A stretch of 64,000 nt of DNA from Ensifer adhaerens (GCF_002940685.1 NZ_PNFP01000016.1:62001-126000); one strand, 5' to 3'. Positions 1-10,903 are shown, counted from the stretch's first letter. Translations and numbers: made by a program. Notes: generated by a model not told the origin, from the sequence alone.

Positions 1-63
1 GCTCCGCTTGAAAACGGGATGCTCCAAGGCTTGTGATCACGGTCGACGGCCCGTCGGCCGTGG

Positions 64-762
64 TCAGGCGCCCTCGAGCGCGAGATCGACCGCAGCGAGC
101 GCATGGATCTCGGTCGTATCGAATACCGGCACCGGGCTGTCGGCCTGCGAAATCAAGAGCATGATCTCGGTGCAACCCATGATGATCGCCTCCGCGCCGG
201 CATCGACAAGCCGGCCGATCACCGCACGATAGGTATCGCGTGAACTGTCCCTGACGATACCGGCGACAAGCTCGCGGTAGATGATCTCGTGCACCTTCGC
301 CCGGTCTTCGGCCTGCGGCACCAGCACATCGAGACCGAACGTCTCCGTCAAACGTCCCTTGTAGAAGTCCTGCTCCATGGTGAAGGCGGTACCGAGCAGG
401 CCAACCTTTCGAAGGCCCGCGGCCTTGATCTTCTCCGCCGTCGGGTCGGCGATGTGCAGCAGCGGAATGGAGACAGCCGCCGAAACGTCCGATGCCATCC
501 TGTGCATGGTGTTGGTGCAGATCATCAGGAAATCGGCGCCGCCCGCCTCCAGCCGCCGTGCCGCCGCGATCATCTCCCCGGTCAGGGCCTGCCAGTCGCC
601 ATGATGCTGCAGCCGCTCGATCTCGCCGAAATCCATCGACCACATCAGCGATTTCGCCGAATGCACGCCGCCCAAGCGGTTGCGAACCGTCTCGTTGATG
701 ATCCGATAGTACTCGGCCGAGCTCTCCCAGCTCATGCCGCCGATCAGGCCGATGACCTTCAT
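64..762 (-). CDS. Aspartate/glutamate racemase family protein
   Basis: A 232-residue cytoplasmic protein of the Asp/Glu/hydantoin racemase superfamily. These enzymes invert or isomerise amino acids without PLP, using two cysteines. Both cysteine motifs are visible: CTNTMH in the N-terminal half and GCTEI near the C terminus. The N terminus MKVIGLIGGMSWESS is typical of the YgeA/RacX branch. I chose the ATG at 762 because GGGAG lies about 8 nt upstream; an in-frame codon five residues earlier lacks a site. It is divergent from a peptide-type ABC operon, so it may handle D- or L-amino acids released by that pathway. The exact substrate cannot be read from sequence. Confidence 0.85.
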   Translation of the reverse strand: MKVIGLIGGMSWESSAEYYRIINETVRNRLGGVHSAKSLMWSMDFGEIERLQHHGDWQALTGEMIAAARRLEAGGADFLMICTNTMHRMASDVSAAVSIPLLHIADPTAEKIKAAGLRKVGLLGTAFTMEQDFYKGRLTETFGLDVLVPQAEDRAKVHEIIYRELVAGIVRDSSRDTYRAVIGRLVDAGAEAIIMGCTEIMLLISQADSPVPVFDTTEIHALAAVDLALEGA

Positions 763-915
763 CCAACGCTCTCCCATTTCAAGCCGGACTCCGGGCTAAC
801 AAATCGCGGGCCTTCGCGATAGCTCCCGCCGCCCATGTAATCCCGACCAAGCCACGCTTCCGGCTTTCACAGACCGTTGGCGCGGCTGCGATTGTGACAG
901 GCGGGCGACACCCGG

Positions 916-946
916 TTGACATTTCCGCCTTTGTGCCGTTTTATAT
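916..946 (+). promoter_or_regulatory. Probable promoter of the ABC transporter operon
   Basis: TTGACA at 916-921 is a perfect -35 hexamer. A T-rich -10 candidate (TTTTAT or TTTATA, 939-945) follows 17-18 bp later. The left arm of an inverted repeat (ATATTCCA, 943-950) overlaps the -10, which would suit repression. Confidence 0.5.
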
Positions 947-984
947 TCCAAAATAAAGAACGACATAGCATAACTATGGAATAT
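943..984. promoter_or_regulatory. Inverted repeat ATATTCCA-N26-TGGAATAT, possible IclR operator
   Basis: Two perfectly complementary 8-bp arms (943-950 and 977-984) flank a 26-bp spacer just before the ribosome binding site of the binding-protein gene. The half-site TATTCC also occurs in the palindrome at 7167-7199 beside the IclR gene. A shared regulator is inferred. Confidence 0.45.
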
Positions 985-998
985 GAGGAGGAGCAGAA

Positions 999-2528
999 AT
1001 GAAATCGACGAAATTTGCATTGCTTATCGGAACGGCTCTGGTGGCATCGGCGACGCTCGCCTTCGCCCAGGAAAAGGGCGGCGTCATCAACGTCGCGACG
1101 GTCGGCGAACCGCCGACGCTCGACCCGATGGCCTCGACCGCCGACCTCGTCGGCATCGTCTCGCAGCACATCTTCGAGACGCTCTACACCTTTGACAAGG
1201 ACTGGAAGCCGACGCCGCTTCTGGCAGCAGCGCTTCCCGAGATCAGCGCCGACGGCAAGACCTACACGATCAAGCTGCGTTCGGGCGTCAAGTTCCACGA
1301 CGGCACCGACCTGGACAGCAAGGACGTCGTCGCCTCGCTCGAGCGCTGGACCAAGGTCGCCTCGCGCGGCAAGCAGACGGCAACGACGATATCAGGCATC
1401 GAAGCGGTCGACCCGCTGACGGTAAAGATCTCGCTCACCACGCCTTACGCGCCGCTCGTCTCGCTGCTCGCCTTCAACAACTCGGCAGCCATCGTGCTTC
1501 CGTCGGAAAAGCAGGCCGAGCCGATGACCGATTTCGTCGGCACCGGCCCCTACCAGCTGAAGGAGCGCAAGGCTGACCAATATATCCAGCTGACCCGCTA
1601 CGACGCCTACACGTCGCCGGAAGGCGAAGCCAACGGCTATGGCGGCGCCCGTCATCAATATGCCGACGAGATCCGCTTCGTGCCGGTGCCGGACCCCAAC
1701 ACCCGCGTCGAGGCGGCCGTCTCCGGCCAGTATGACTATGTGGACTCTCTGCCGGTGGAATCTTTTGACCGCGTGAAGGGTTCGAGCGCGTCGGATCCCG
1801 TCATGCTGCAGCCCTTCGGCTGGCCGGTCTTCGTCTTGAACTCCGGCAACGGCATGACCAAGAACCTCGACCTGCGCAAGGCGATCCGCGCCTCGCTCAG
1901 CATGGAAGACATGATGGCCGCCGCCTTCGGCACCACCGACTTCTATGCGCTCGACGCTGCCCTTTACCCCTCGCAATACACCTGGCGCACCGATGCCGGC
2001 ACCGAAGGCGCCTACAACATCGCCGATCCGGAAAAGGCCGGCGAACTGCTGAAGGCCGCCGGCTACAAGGGCGAGCCGCTGCGCATCCTGACGAGCCGCC
2101 AGTACGAGTTCCACTACAAGATGGCGCAGGTCGCGGCCGAATATCTGAAGCTCGCCGGCTTCACCGTCGATCTGCAGGTGGTCGACTGGGCGACGCTCAC
2201 CCAGCGCCGCGCCGACCCGACGCTCTGGGACATCTACATCACCCACAGCCCGTTCCTGCCGGAACCGGCCCTCATCGGCATGATGTCGACCAAGGCGCCC
2301 GGCAACTGGGACACGCCGGCGCGTGCCAAGGCGGTCGACGCCTTCAACGCCGAATCCGATCCGGCCAAGCGCGTGGCGCTGTGGGCCGACGTACAGAAGG
2401 TCATCTTCGAGGAAGTGCCGTTCATCAAGATCGGCGACTTCAACGCGCTGTCGGCCAAGGCAAAGACGCTTGAAGGCGTCTCACCGGCCCCGTGGCCGTA
2501 CTTCTGGAACGCTTCGATCAAGAAGTAA
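999..2528 (+). CDS. Peptide-type ABC transporter, periplasmic substrate-binding protein (SBP family 5)
   Basis: A 509-residue secreted solute-binding protein of the DppA/OppA family. A Sec signal peptide covers about residues 1-24 (cleavage near AFA-QEKGG), followed by the family-5 pattern of TLDPMASTADLVGIVSQHIF and LRSGVKFHDGTDLDSKDV. It should deliver its ligand to the two permeases encoded directly downstream. A strong AGGAGGAG site precedes the ATG. Family-5 proteins bind peptides, opines, glycosides or modified amino acids. The neighbouring deacetylase and PLP enzyme favour an N-acylated or unusual amino acid, but that is inference. Confidence 0.93.
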   Translation: MKSTKFALLIGTALVASATLAFAQEKGGVINVATVGEPPTLDPMASTADLVGIVSQHIFETLYTFDKDWKPTPLLAAALPEISADGKTYTIKLRSGVKFHDGTDLDSKDVVASLERWTKVASRGKQTATTISGIEAVDPLTVKISLTTPYAPLVSLLAFNNSAAIVLPSEKQAEPMTDFVGTGPYQLKERKADQYIQLTRYDAYTSPEGEANGYGGARHQYADEIRFVPVPDPNTRVEAAVSGQYDYVDSLPVESFDRVKGSSASDPVMLQPFGWPVFVLNSGNGMTKNLDLRKAIRASLSMEDMMAAAFGTTDFYALDAALYPSQYTWRTDAGTEGAYNIADPEKAGELLKAAGYKGEPLRILTSRQYEFHYKMAQVAAEYLKLAGFTVDLQVVDWATLTQRRADPTLWDIYITHSPFLPEPALIGMMSTKAPGNWDTPARAKAVDAFNAESDPAKRVALWADVQKVIFEEVPFIKIGDFNALSAKAKTLEGVSPAPWPYFWNASIKK

Positions 2529-2648
2529 GCTCCCCCTCCCAAGGGACTTCGGCGGATGCTCGGCCCATGGCCCGGCGTCCGCCTGAAGGGGCGCGTCGCT
2601 CCGCCTCCAGCCTTTGGGCGGAGCGCACAGGAAAGGTTCGAGGCCACC

Positions 2649-3590
2649 ATGTTACGCTACATCTTCCAACGGCTGATGGGCATGATCGTCGTCATGGCGA
2701 TCGTCGTCACGATCGTCTTCGTCATCGTCCGCGTCACGCCCGGTGACCCGGCCGCCGTCATGCTCGGCCCGGAAGCGACCCAGGAGGACATTGCGGCGCT
2801 GCGCACCCGGCTCGGCCTCGACCAGTCGCTCGGTCTGCAATATGTCTACTATATCGGGCAACTGCTTCAGGGCGATCTCGGCCAGTCGATCTTTCTCAAT
2901 CAGCCGGTGACTTCGGCGCTTGCCGAACGCGCCGAGCCGACCTTCTTCCTCACCCTGTTTTCGATCGTGATCGCCTGCGCGATCGCGCTGCCGATCGGCA
3001 TCTACGCCGCCTACAGGCGCGGGTCCTTCGTCGACCAGGCGGCAACCACGCTTGCGATGCTGGCGGCGAGCATTCCGAGCTTCTGGCTCGGCCTGATCCT
3101 GATCCAGGTGCTGGCGGTGCGCCTCGGCTGGTTCCCAGTCTCAGGTTATGGCGGGCCCGGATCCTCCTTCGCTGATCGCATGTATCACCTGACCTTGCCG
3201 GCGATCGCGCTCGGCGTCGTCTCCTCCGCGCTGATCCTGCGCTTTACCCGCGCCTCGATGCTCGACGTGCTCGGCGACGACTTCATCCGCACCGCGCGCG
3301 CCAAGGGACTTGGCGAACGCAGGGTGGTGATGAAACACGCGCTGAAAAACGCGCTGATCCCGATCCTGACGATCATCGGCCTCACCGCCGCCGTGCTGAT
3401 CTCCGGCGCCGTCGTCACGGAAACGGTCTTCGGCCTGCCGGGTGTCGGCAACCTCGTCGTCTCCGCCGTGCTTCGCCGCGACTATCCGGTCATCCAGGGT
3501 GCGCTGCTGGTGATTGCAGCACTCTACGTGCTGATCAATTTCGCGATCGACATGCTCTACCTCCTCGTCGACCCAAGGGTGCGCTACTGA
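2649..3590 (+). CDS. ABC transporter permease, DppB-like
   Basis: A 313-residue inner-membrane permease of the DppB/OppB family. It begins MLRYIFQRLMGMIVVMAIV (first membrane segment), has the typical VTPGDPAAVMLG loop and, near residue 230, the EAA-type contact loop ARAKGLGERRVVMKHALKNAL that docks on the ATPase. The frame stays open upstream, but the ATG at 2649 matches family N termini and has GAGG a few bases before it. Its stop codon overlaps the next start (TGATG), indicating translational coupling. Confidence 0.93.
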   Translation: MLRYIFQRLMGMIVVMAIVVTIVFVIVRVTPGDPAAVMLGPEATQEDIAALRTRLGLDQSLGLQYVYYIGQLLQGDLGQSIFLNQPVTSALAERAEPTFFLTLFSIVIACAIALPIGIYAAYRRGSFVDQAATTLAMLAASIPSFWLGLILIQVLAVRLGWFPVSGYGGPGSSFADRMYHLTLPAIALGVVSSALILRFTRASMLDVLGDDFIRTARAKGLGERRVVMKHALKNALIPILTIIGLTAAVLISGAVVTETVFGLPGVGNLVVSAVLRRDYPVIQGALLVIAALYVLINFAIDMLYLLVDPRVRY

Positions 3591-4459
3591 TGGCTATCAC
3601 CGTATCTGCCCCCGCCGAGAGCGAAGGCCGCAAATTCGTCCGCCGGCTGCTGAAGCGCAAGACCGTCGCCTTCGGCCTGATCGTGCTCACCGTCTTCGTG
3701 CTGCTCGCCGTCTTCGCACCGCTGATTGCGCCTTATGCGCCCGGCAAGCTGTCGATCGTCAACCGGCTGCAGCCGCCGAGCCTGCAATGGTTCTTCGGCA
3801 CCGACGAGTTCGGCCGCGATGTCTTTTCGCGCACCATCTATGCCGGCCGGTTGTCGTTGCTCGTCGGTGCCGCCGTCGTCACGCTCGCCACCGTGATCGG
3901 CGTCGTGCTCGGCCTGCTTGCCGGCTTCTTTCCGAAGCTCGACACGCCGATCGCCCGCGTCATCGACGCGATGATGGCCTTCCCGGACATCCTGCTCGCG
4001 ATCGCGCTCGTCGCGGCCCTGGGGCCCTCGCTGACGACGGTGATCATCGCGCTCAGCATCGTCTATGCGCCCAGGCTTGCCCGCGTGGTGCGCGCCTCGA
4101 CCCTGGTGATCCGCGAGCTTCCCTATGTCGAGGCTGCCCGTGCGCTCGGCATCTCGACGCCGCACATCATGACGCGGCACGTGCTGCGCAATCTGCTGTC
4201 GCCGGTCCTCGTCCAGGGCACCTTCCTCTTTGCCCATGCGATGCTTGCCGAAGCCGGGCTTTCCTTCCTCGGCGTCGGCGTCAGCCCGGAAATCCCCACC
4301 TGGGGCACGATGATCGCCTCGGGTCGTCAATATATCGGCCAGGCCGACTGGGTGACGCTCTTCCCCGGCATCGCCATCGTGCTCTCGGTCTTGTCGTTGC
4401 AGATGGTCGGGGACGGCCTGCGCGACATGCTCGACCCCCGCCTCAGAAAGGACCTGTAA
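3590..4459 (+). CDS. ABC transporter permease, DppC-like
   Basis: A 289-residue inner-membrane permease, partner of the upstream DppB-like protein. An N-terminal OppC-type segment precedes the first helix (VAFGLIVLTVFVLLAVFAPL). The conserved FFGTDEFGRDVFSRTIYAGR motif follows, with five further hydrophobic segments and an EAA loop (EAARALGISTPHIMTRHVLRN). It overlaps the previous gene by one base, and the deacetylase begins 3 bp after its stop, so all are one operon. Confidence 0.93.
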   Translation: MAITVSAPAESEGRKFVRRLLKRKTVAFGLIVLTVFVLLAVFAPLIAPYAPGKLSIVNRLQPPSLQWFFGTDEFGRDVFSRTIYAGRLSLLVGAAVVTLATVIGVVLGLLAGFFPKLDTPIARVIDAMMAFPDILLAIALVAALGPSLTTVIIALSIVYAPRLARVVRASTLVIRELPYVEAARALGISTPHIMTRHVLRNLLSPVLVQGTFLFAHAMLAEAGLSFLGVGVSPEIPTWGTMIASGRQYIGQADWVTLFPGIAIVLSVLSLQMVGDGLRDMLDPRLRKDL

Positions 4460-4462
4460 GTC

Positions 4463-5674
4463 ATGGCTAACCAAAACAGCGGCAACGGCCCGGTGCTGAT
4501 CCGGCAAGTGAAGCCCGTCGCCTTCGGCATGGTGCCACCGGCGGAAACCATCGACATCCTCGTCGACGGCGAAGGTCGCATCGCAGCGCTCGGCCAAAAC
4601 CTGCAGGCACCGGACGGCGCGCGGCTGGTCGAGGGCAACGGCGCCTGGATTTCGCCCGGCTGGATCGACCTGCACGCCCATGTCTGGCACGGCGGCACCG
4701 ACATCTCCGTGCGCCCGCAGCTTTGCGGCATGGAGCGCGGCGTTACCACCATCGTCGATGCGGGTTCGGCCGGCGAAGCCAATTTCCACGGCTTCCGCGA
4801 ATACATCATCGAGCCCTCGCGCGAGCGCATCAAGGCGTTCCTCAATCTCGGCTCGATCGGTCTCGTCGCCTGCAACCGCGTCAGCGAGCTCTCGGACATC
4901 CGCTCGATCGACATCGACCGCATCATCGCCTGCTACCAGGAAAACCGCGAACACATCGTCGGCCTCAAGGTGCGCGCCAGCCACGTGATCACCGGTTCCT
5001 GGGGCGTGACCCCGGTGAAGCTCGGCAAGAAGATCGCCAAGATCCTGAAGATTCCGATGATGGTGCATGTCGGCGAACCGCCGGCGCTCTATGACGAGGT
5101 GCTCGAAATCCTCGGACCTGGCGACATCGTCACCCATTGCTTCAACGGCAAGGCCGGCTCCAGCATCATCGAGGACGAGGACCTGTTCGAGCTTGCCGAG
5201 CGCTGCGCCGGCGAAGGCATCCGCCTCGACATCGGCCATGGCGGCGCCTCCTTCTCCTTCCGTGTGGCGGAAGTGGCGATCGCTCGCGGGCTCCTGCCCT
5301 TCTCGATTTCCACCGACGTGCACTTGCGCAGCATGAACCAGTCCGTCTGGGATCTCGGCACCACGATGTCGAAGCTGCTCAGCGTCGGCATGCCCTTCGA
5401 AAAGGTGGTCGAGGCCGTGACCCAGGCGCCCGCCTCGGTCATCCGCCTGCCGATGGACAACCTGCTCACGGTCGGCGCCCGCGCCGAGTTCACGCTCTTC
5501 GATCTCGTCGACAGCGAACTCCGGGTCTTCGATTCCCTCGGCACCGAAGCCCATCTCAGCCGCCTCTTCGAACCGCGTTACGCGGTGATGGGCACCGAGG
5601 TGGTCGCCGCCAACCGCTACCAGCCGCAACACATCGAATGCCCGGACCACAGCCACGGCTTCAGCTACCGCTGA
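4463..5674 (+). CDS. Amidohydrolase/deacetylase family metallohydrolase (cog3964 type)
   Basis: A 403-residue cytoplasmic amidohydrolase. The metal-binding HAHVWHGG motif is near residue 72, followed by a probable carbamylated lysine region (VGLKVRASHV), HVGEPP, THCFNGK, and a terminal aspartate in SISTDVHLR. This matches cog3964 proteins long misannotated as dihydroorotase; characterised relatives from Agrobacterium and Ochrobactrum hydrolyse acetyl esters or amides such as acetyl-(R)-mandelate. Sitting between transporter genes and a RidA gene, it probably deacylates the imported compound. The natural substrate is unknown. Confidence 0.85.
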   Translation: MANQNSGNGPVLIRQVKPVAFGMVPPAETIDILVDGEGRIAALGQNLQAPDGARLVEGNGAWISPGWIDLHAHVWHGGTDISVRPQLCGMERGVTTIVDAGSAGEANFHGFREYIIEPSRERIKAFLNLGSIGLVACNRVSELSDIRSIDIDRIIACYQENREHIVGLKVRASHVITGSWGVTPVKLGKKIAKILKIPMMVHVGEPPALYDEVLEILGPGDIVTHCFNGKAGSSIIEDEDLFELAERCAGEGIRLDIGHGGASFSFRVAEVAIARGLLPFSISTDVHLRSMNQSVWDLGTTMSKLLSVGMPFEKVVEAVTQAPASVIRLPMDNLLTVGARAEFTLFDLVDSELRVFDSLGTEAHLSRLFEPRYAVMGTEVVAANRYQPQHIECPDHSHGFSYR

Positions 5675-5694
5675 GCCGGGCGCAGAGTACAGAA

Positions 5695-6210
5695 ATGACA
5701 GGACAACGCGTGAACAGTCTGGATCCGAAAAACGACAGCCCTGCCGCTGTCTCACCCTACGACCGCCTTCAGGCCCTCGGCATCGACCTGCCGCCGGCGC
5801 CGCCGCCGATCGCCAACTTCGTGACGCATGTGCGCGAAGGCAACATCCTGTATCTGTCCGGCCAGGGCCCTCGCGAGCCCGACGGTCACCTCTATGCCGG
5901 CAAGGTCGGCGGCGATGTCGACATCGACAGCGCCTACGATCACGCACGGCTGACCGGCATCAACCTGCTGGCCGTCATGCACGACGCGCTGGGAGATCTC
6001 GGCCGCGTCAAGCGCATCGTCAAGATCCTCGGCATGGTCAATGCCGTTCCGGATTTCGCCGAGCATCCGCGCGTCATCAACGGCTGCTCGGACCTGATGA
6101 TGGACGTCTTCGGCGAGGCGGGCAGCCATGCGCGCTCGGCGGTGGGTTTCGGGTCGCTGCCCGGCAACATCACCGTCGAGATCGAGGCGATCGTCGCTCT
6201 CCACGAGTGA
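5695..6210 (+). CDS. RidA/YjgF-family protein
   Basis: About 171 residues, RidA (YjgF/YER057c/UK114) family, with the core FVTHVREGNILYLSGQGPR and a C-terminal SLPGNITVEIEAIVAL strand. RidA proteins hydrolyse reactive enamine/imine intermediates released by PLP enzymes. A SelA/DgaE-like PLP enzyme is encoded nearby, so it probably clears that enzyme's product. The GTG at 5710 has AGGA 7 nt upstream and may be the true start, giving 166 residues. The longer form carries an N-terminal extension compared with short RidA proteins. Confidence 0.85.
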   Translation: MTGQRVNSLDPKNDSPAAVSPYDRLQALGIDLPPAPPPIANFVTHVREGNILYLSGQGPREPDGHLYAGKVGGDVDIDSAYDHARLTGINLLAVMHDALGDLGRVKRIVKILGMVNAVPDFAEHPRVINGCSDLMMDVFGEAGSHARSAVGFGSLPGNITVEIEAIVALHE

Positions 6211-6225
6211 CGACGGGAGGTCGGA

Positions 6226-7044
6226 TCAATGGCTGCGCCAGCCCATCATCTTTTCGATCCGCTCGGCGGAAACCCTGACGTGATCGGCGTAGAACGCCCG
6301 GTCGTCGAGGATTTTCTGCTCGGGCAGCACGATCGAGATCGTGGCGGCGCAATTGCCCTTGTCGTCGAGGATCGGGGCTGCGACGCAGGCAACCGCATAA
6401 TCGGATTCGCCCGCCTGGATCGACAGCCGTGCGGCAAGCGCGCTTTCGGCCTGGGCGGAAAGCGCGGCCGGATCGATGTCGGCGCGTCCGGTCGGCGAGG
6501 TGCGGGCGCAGCGACGGAAGAGTTCGAGCCGTTCGTCGGCCGGCAGATGGCCGACGAGCAGACGACCGGAGGCTGTCCAGTTGAGCGGCACGCGCGTGCC
6601 GACGCGCGAGGTCACCTGGAAATGGCCGGGACCGTCGGCCATGGCGAGCACCTGCATGTAGTCGCCGTCGCGGCCGCAGAGCTGGATCGTTTCGGCCACC
6701 TCGCGGCCGAGATCATGCATCTCGCGGGTGGCAACGCCGAGGAAATCGAGCGAGCGGGCATAGGCGAGACCATAATGGTAGAGCCGGTCGCCGAGCCAGA
6801 CGAGGCCATCGGCATCGCGGCTGAGCAGGTTCTTCTCGACCATGTCGTCGACGATCACGTAAGCGGTCGACAGCGGCGCACCGACGGCCTTTGCAATGGC
6901 GTAGACGCCGCTCGGCGCGCCCGTCTCATAGAGAAAGTCGAGCACCTGCAGGGCGCGGTCCATGCCGCTTACGCGCGAGCGGCGCGGCTTGCCCGTCGTT
7001 TCAATGTCGTCGTTCGGCGCGGCGTCGGTCATCGTCTTGTCCAC
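6226..7044 (-). CDS. IclR-family transcriptional regulator
   Basis: A 272-residue regulator. An N-terminal winged helix-turn-helix (about residues 28-85, ALQVLDFLYETGAPSGVYAIAKAVGAPLSTAYVIVDDMV) is followed by the IclR effector domain (VGTRVPLNWTASGRLLVGHL and a C-terminal ACVAAPILDDKGNCAATISI). The GTG at 7044 has AGGAG 7 nt upstream; the ATG at 7032 is an alternative. It faces the PLP-enzyme gene across a region holding two TTCCG/CGGAA palindromes. It most likely represses both halves of this catabolic module and is released by a pathway metabolite. Confidence 0.9.
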   Translation of the reverse strand: MDKTMTDAAPNDDIETTGKPRRSRVSGMDRALQVLDFLYETGAPSGVYAIAKAVGAPLSTAYVIVDDMVEKNLLSRDADGLVWLGDRLYHYGLAYARSLDFLGVATREMHDLGREVAETIQLCGRDGDYMQVLAMADGPGHFQVTSRVGTRVPLNWTASGRLLVGHLPADERLELFRRCARTSPTGRADIDPAALSAQAESALAARLSIQAGESDYAVACVAAPILDDKGNCAATISIVLPEQKILDDRAFYADHVRVSAERIEKMMGWRSH

Positions 7045-7128
7045 TGTTCCACTCCTGCGCAGCCTGGAGCGCGCATCCTCCGGAAATTGCCAGGCTCTGC
7101 CGTCGCTGCGCCGCCGCCGGCGGTCGCA

Positions 7129-7141
7129 TTCCGTGACGGAA
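7129..7141. promoter_or_regulatory. Palindrome TTCCGTGACGGAA, candidate IclR operator
   Basis: A perfect 13-bp dyad in the divergent IclR/PLP-enzyme intergenic region. Its arms TTCCG and CGGAA recur in the larger palindrome 26 bp downstream. Confidence 0.45.
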
Positions 7142-7166
7142 AGCCTCACCCATACTTCATTACTAT

Positions 7167-7199
7167 GGTAGATATTCCGCGAAAACGGAATAGTCTACC
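7167..7199. promoter_or_regulatory. 33-bp interrupted palindrome, candidate IclR operator
   Basis: Core arms TATTCCG (7173-7179) and CGGAATA (7186-7192) are separated by 6 bp. They are flanked by outer arms GGTAGA (7167-7172) and TCTACC (7194-7199), so the symmetry spans 33 bp with a single inserted base. The position, 48-80 bp before the PLP-enzyme start and beyond the IclR start, is where an autoregulating divergent repressor would bind. Confidence 0.55.
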
Positions 7200-7246
7200 C
7201 GCTTCGACCACCAGAAAATCGCCTGCCAAATCATATGGAGACCACA

Positions 7247-8446
7247 ATGCCTGACCGTGACATTCGCGAAGCTCTCGGACTTCGTCCCGTAATCAACGTC
7301 TCCGGCACGATGACCAGCCTCGGTGCATCGATCGTGGTCCCGGAAGCGATCGCCGCCATGACAGGCATACTGCCGCAGTTCGTCGAGATCAACGACCTGC
7401 AGCGCAAGGTAAGCCCCGTCATTGCGCGGCTGACGGGTGCCGAAGCCGGCTTCATCACGGCGTCGTGCTCCGCCGGCATCAGCCTTGCCGTCGCAGGCTG
7501 CATGACCGGCAGCGACCTTGCCGCCATCGAGCGCCTGCCGGATACGACGGGCCTCAAGAATGAAGTCATCCTGCAGATGGGCCATGTGGTCAGCTACGGC
7601 GCGCCCGTCGACCAGGCGATCCGGCTTGCCGGCGCCAAGCCTGTTATCGTCGGTCAGGCGACGTCGGCCTATCGCTACCATATCGAAGGCGCGATCAACG
7701 AGCGCACCGCCTGCGCCGTCTACGTCGTCTCCCACCACGTCGTGCAATACGGCCTCGTCGGCCTCAGGGAGTTTGCCGAGGTCTGCCATGCCAAGGGCGT
7801 GCCCGTCATCGTCGACGCCGCCTCCGAATACGATCTGCGCATCTTCCTCGATCACGGCGCCGACATCGTGCTCTATTCCGGCCACAAGTTCCTGGGCGGC
7901 CCGACCTCGGGCATCGTCGCCGGCAAGAAGGACCTGGTGCGCAACACCTTCCTGCAGAACCTCGGCATCGGCCGCGGCATGAAGGTCGGCAAGGAAAGCA
8001 TGCTTGGGGTGATGGCGGCGCTTCAAGCCTGGGAGACGCGCGACCATGCCGGCATCCGCGAGCGCGAAGCCGGCTATCTCAACCTGTGGCATCAGACGCT
8101 CGATGGCCGCCCCGGCATCAAGCCGGTGATCGAGGCCGACCCGACCAACAACCCGCTCGACCGCCTGCGCGTCAATATCGACCCGGAGGAAGCCCATATT
8201 GCCGCCTGGGATCTCGCCGACGCGCTTGCCCGCGGCACGCCGCCGATCATCGTTCGCGACCACGAGGCCGAGCACAACTACTTCTACCTCGACCCCTGCA
8301 ACCTGCATCCGGGCCAGGAGAAGGTGGTCGCAGGCCGCCTCGCCGAGGAACTCGACAAGGCACGCGCCTCCAACGAGATCATCGCGACCTCGCTTGCCGA
8401 GCGCAATGCCCGCCGTTTCGCCGGCCTGCTGCGCTGGCCCGATTGA
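7247..8446 (+). CDS. PLP-dependent SelA/DgaE-like enzyme
   Basis: A 399-residue fold-type I PLP enzyme resembling the SelA-like family that includes D-glucosaminate-6-phosphate ammonia-lyase (DgaE). The PLP lysine is expected at K214 in [13 protein letters not shown]. Other family marks are [13 protein letters not shown] at the N terminus and [10 protein letters not shown] before the lysine. I chose the ATG at 7247 because GGAG lies 6 nt upstream; an in-frame ATG four codons earlier is less well placed. Relatives are often encoded beside cog3964 deacetylases, as here. The reaction is probably an elimination or deamination yielding an enamine for RidA. Confidence 0.82.
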   Translation: MPDRDIREALGLRPVINVSGTMTSLGASIVVPEAIAAMTGILPQFVEINDLQRKVSPVIARLTGAEAGFITASCSAGISLAVAGCMTGSDLAAIERLPDTTGLKNEVILQMGHVVSYGAPVDQAIRLAGAKPVIVGQATSAYRYHIEGAINERTACAVYVVSHHVVQYGLVGLREFAEVCHAKGVPVIVDAASEYDLRIFLDHGADIVLYSGHKFLGGPTSGIVAGKKDLVRNTFLQNLGIGRGMKVGKESMLGVMAALQAWETRDHAGIREREAGYLNLWHQTLDGRPGIKPVIEADPTNNPLDRLRVNIDPEEAHIAAWDLADALARGTPPIIVRDHEAEHNYFYLDPCNLHPGQEKVVAGRLAEELDKARASNEIIATSLAERNARRFAGLLRWPD

Positions 8447-8497
8447 ACCGCGACGACGACCAGACACCGACACGCAGCACCTGACGGAGGAGACGAG

Positions 8498-10333
<1,836 letters not shown>

Positions 10334-10358
10334 TCGGGCTGCACCTGTTGGGCCGCAT

Positions 10359-10381
10359 CCGGCGCGCTGAAGACGCGCCGG
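10359..10381. terminator. GC-rich hairpin after the ATPase gene, possible weak terminator
   Basis: CCGGCGCG (10359-10366) pairs with CGCGCCGG (10374-10381) around a 7-nt loop, between two convergent genes. No T-run follows on either strand, so intrinsic termination is doubtful. Confidence 0.3.
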
Positions 10382-10426
10382 GTCTCGCGTGCCCGTCGAT
10401 GCGAAAGTCCAATCGTTCGACGGCCG

Positions 10427-10903
10427 TCAGAACGGCAGCCGGGCGTTCTCCTTGACTTCCTTCATCACAAAGAAAGTGCGCGTCTGGCGCACCCCCGGTA
10501 ACGCAATCAGCTTCTGGCCGTGCAGCTTGTTGAAGTCCGCCATGTCTCGGACCCGGATTTTCAAGAGATAGTCGAAGTCGCCGGCAACGAGATTGCAGTC
10601 GAGCACTTCCTTCATCTCCAGCACCGCGCCCTCGAAGGCGGCAAAGCTCTCGGGCGTCGAACGATCGAGCACAACGCCGACCATCACCAACGCTCCAAGA
10701 CCGACCGCTGCCGGCGCGACCTCGGCCCTCACACCGGTGATATGCCCCTCTTCGAACAACCTCTGTGTTCGCCGATGACAGGTCGCCGGACTGACGTTTA
10801 CCCGCTCGGCGAGGTCGGCGTTCGTCAGCCGTCCTTCGGATTGCAGGGCACGCAGGATCTTGAGATCGATCCGGTCAAAATCCTCCTCGGAAGAATCTTT
10901 CAT
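10427..10903 (-). CDS. acdR: Lrp/AsnC-family regulator of ACC deaminase
   Basis: A 158-residue Lrp/AsnC protein. The N-terminal helix-turn-helix (IDLKILRALQSEGRLTNADLAERVNVSPATCHRRTQRL) is followed by the RAM ligand-binding domain (ALVMVGVVLDRSTPESFAAF to LPGVRQTRTFFVMKEVKE). It lies divergent to acdS, as AcdR does in other rhizobia and Pseudomonas, where it activates acdS in response to ACC or leucine. The gene symbol is assigned from family plus position. The shared control region holds a long inverted repeat (10940-10970). Confidence 0.85.
   Translation of the reverse strand: MKDSSEEDFDRIDLKILRALQSEGRLTNADLAERVNVSPATCHRRTQRLFEEGHITGVRAEVAPAAVGLGALVMVGVVLDRSTPESFAAFEGAVLEMKEVLDCNLVAGDFDYLLKIRVRDMADFNKLHGQKLIALPGVRQTRTFFVMKEVKENARLPF

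Noticed and set aside
3584-5947. 787-codon open frame on the minus strand opposite the permease and deacetylase genes
   Set aside because: It lies wholly opposite well-supported genes, is rich in Arg/Asp/His/Gly and has no recognisable motif. This is typical of antisense frames in GC-rich DNA.
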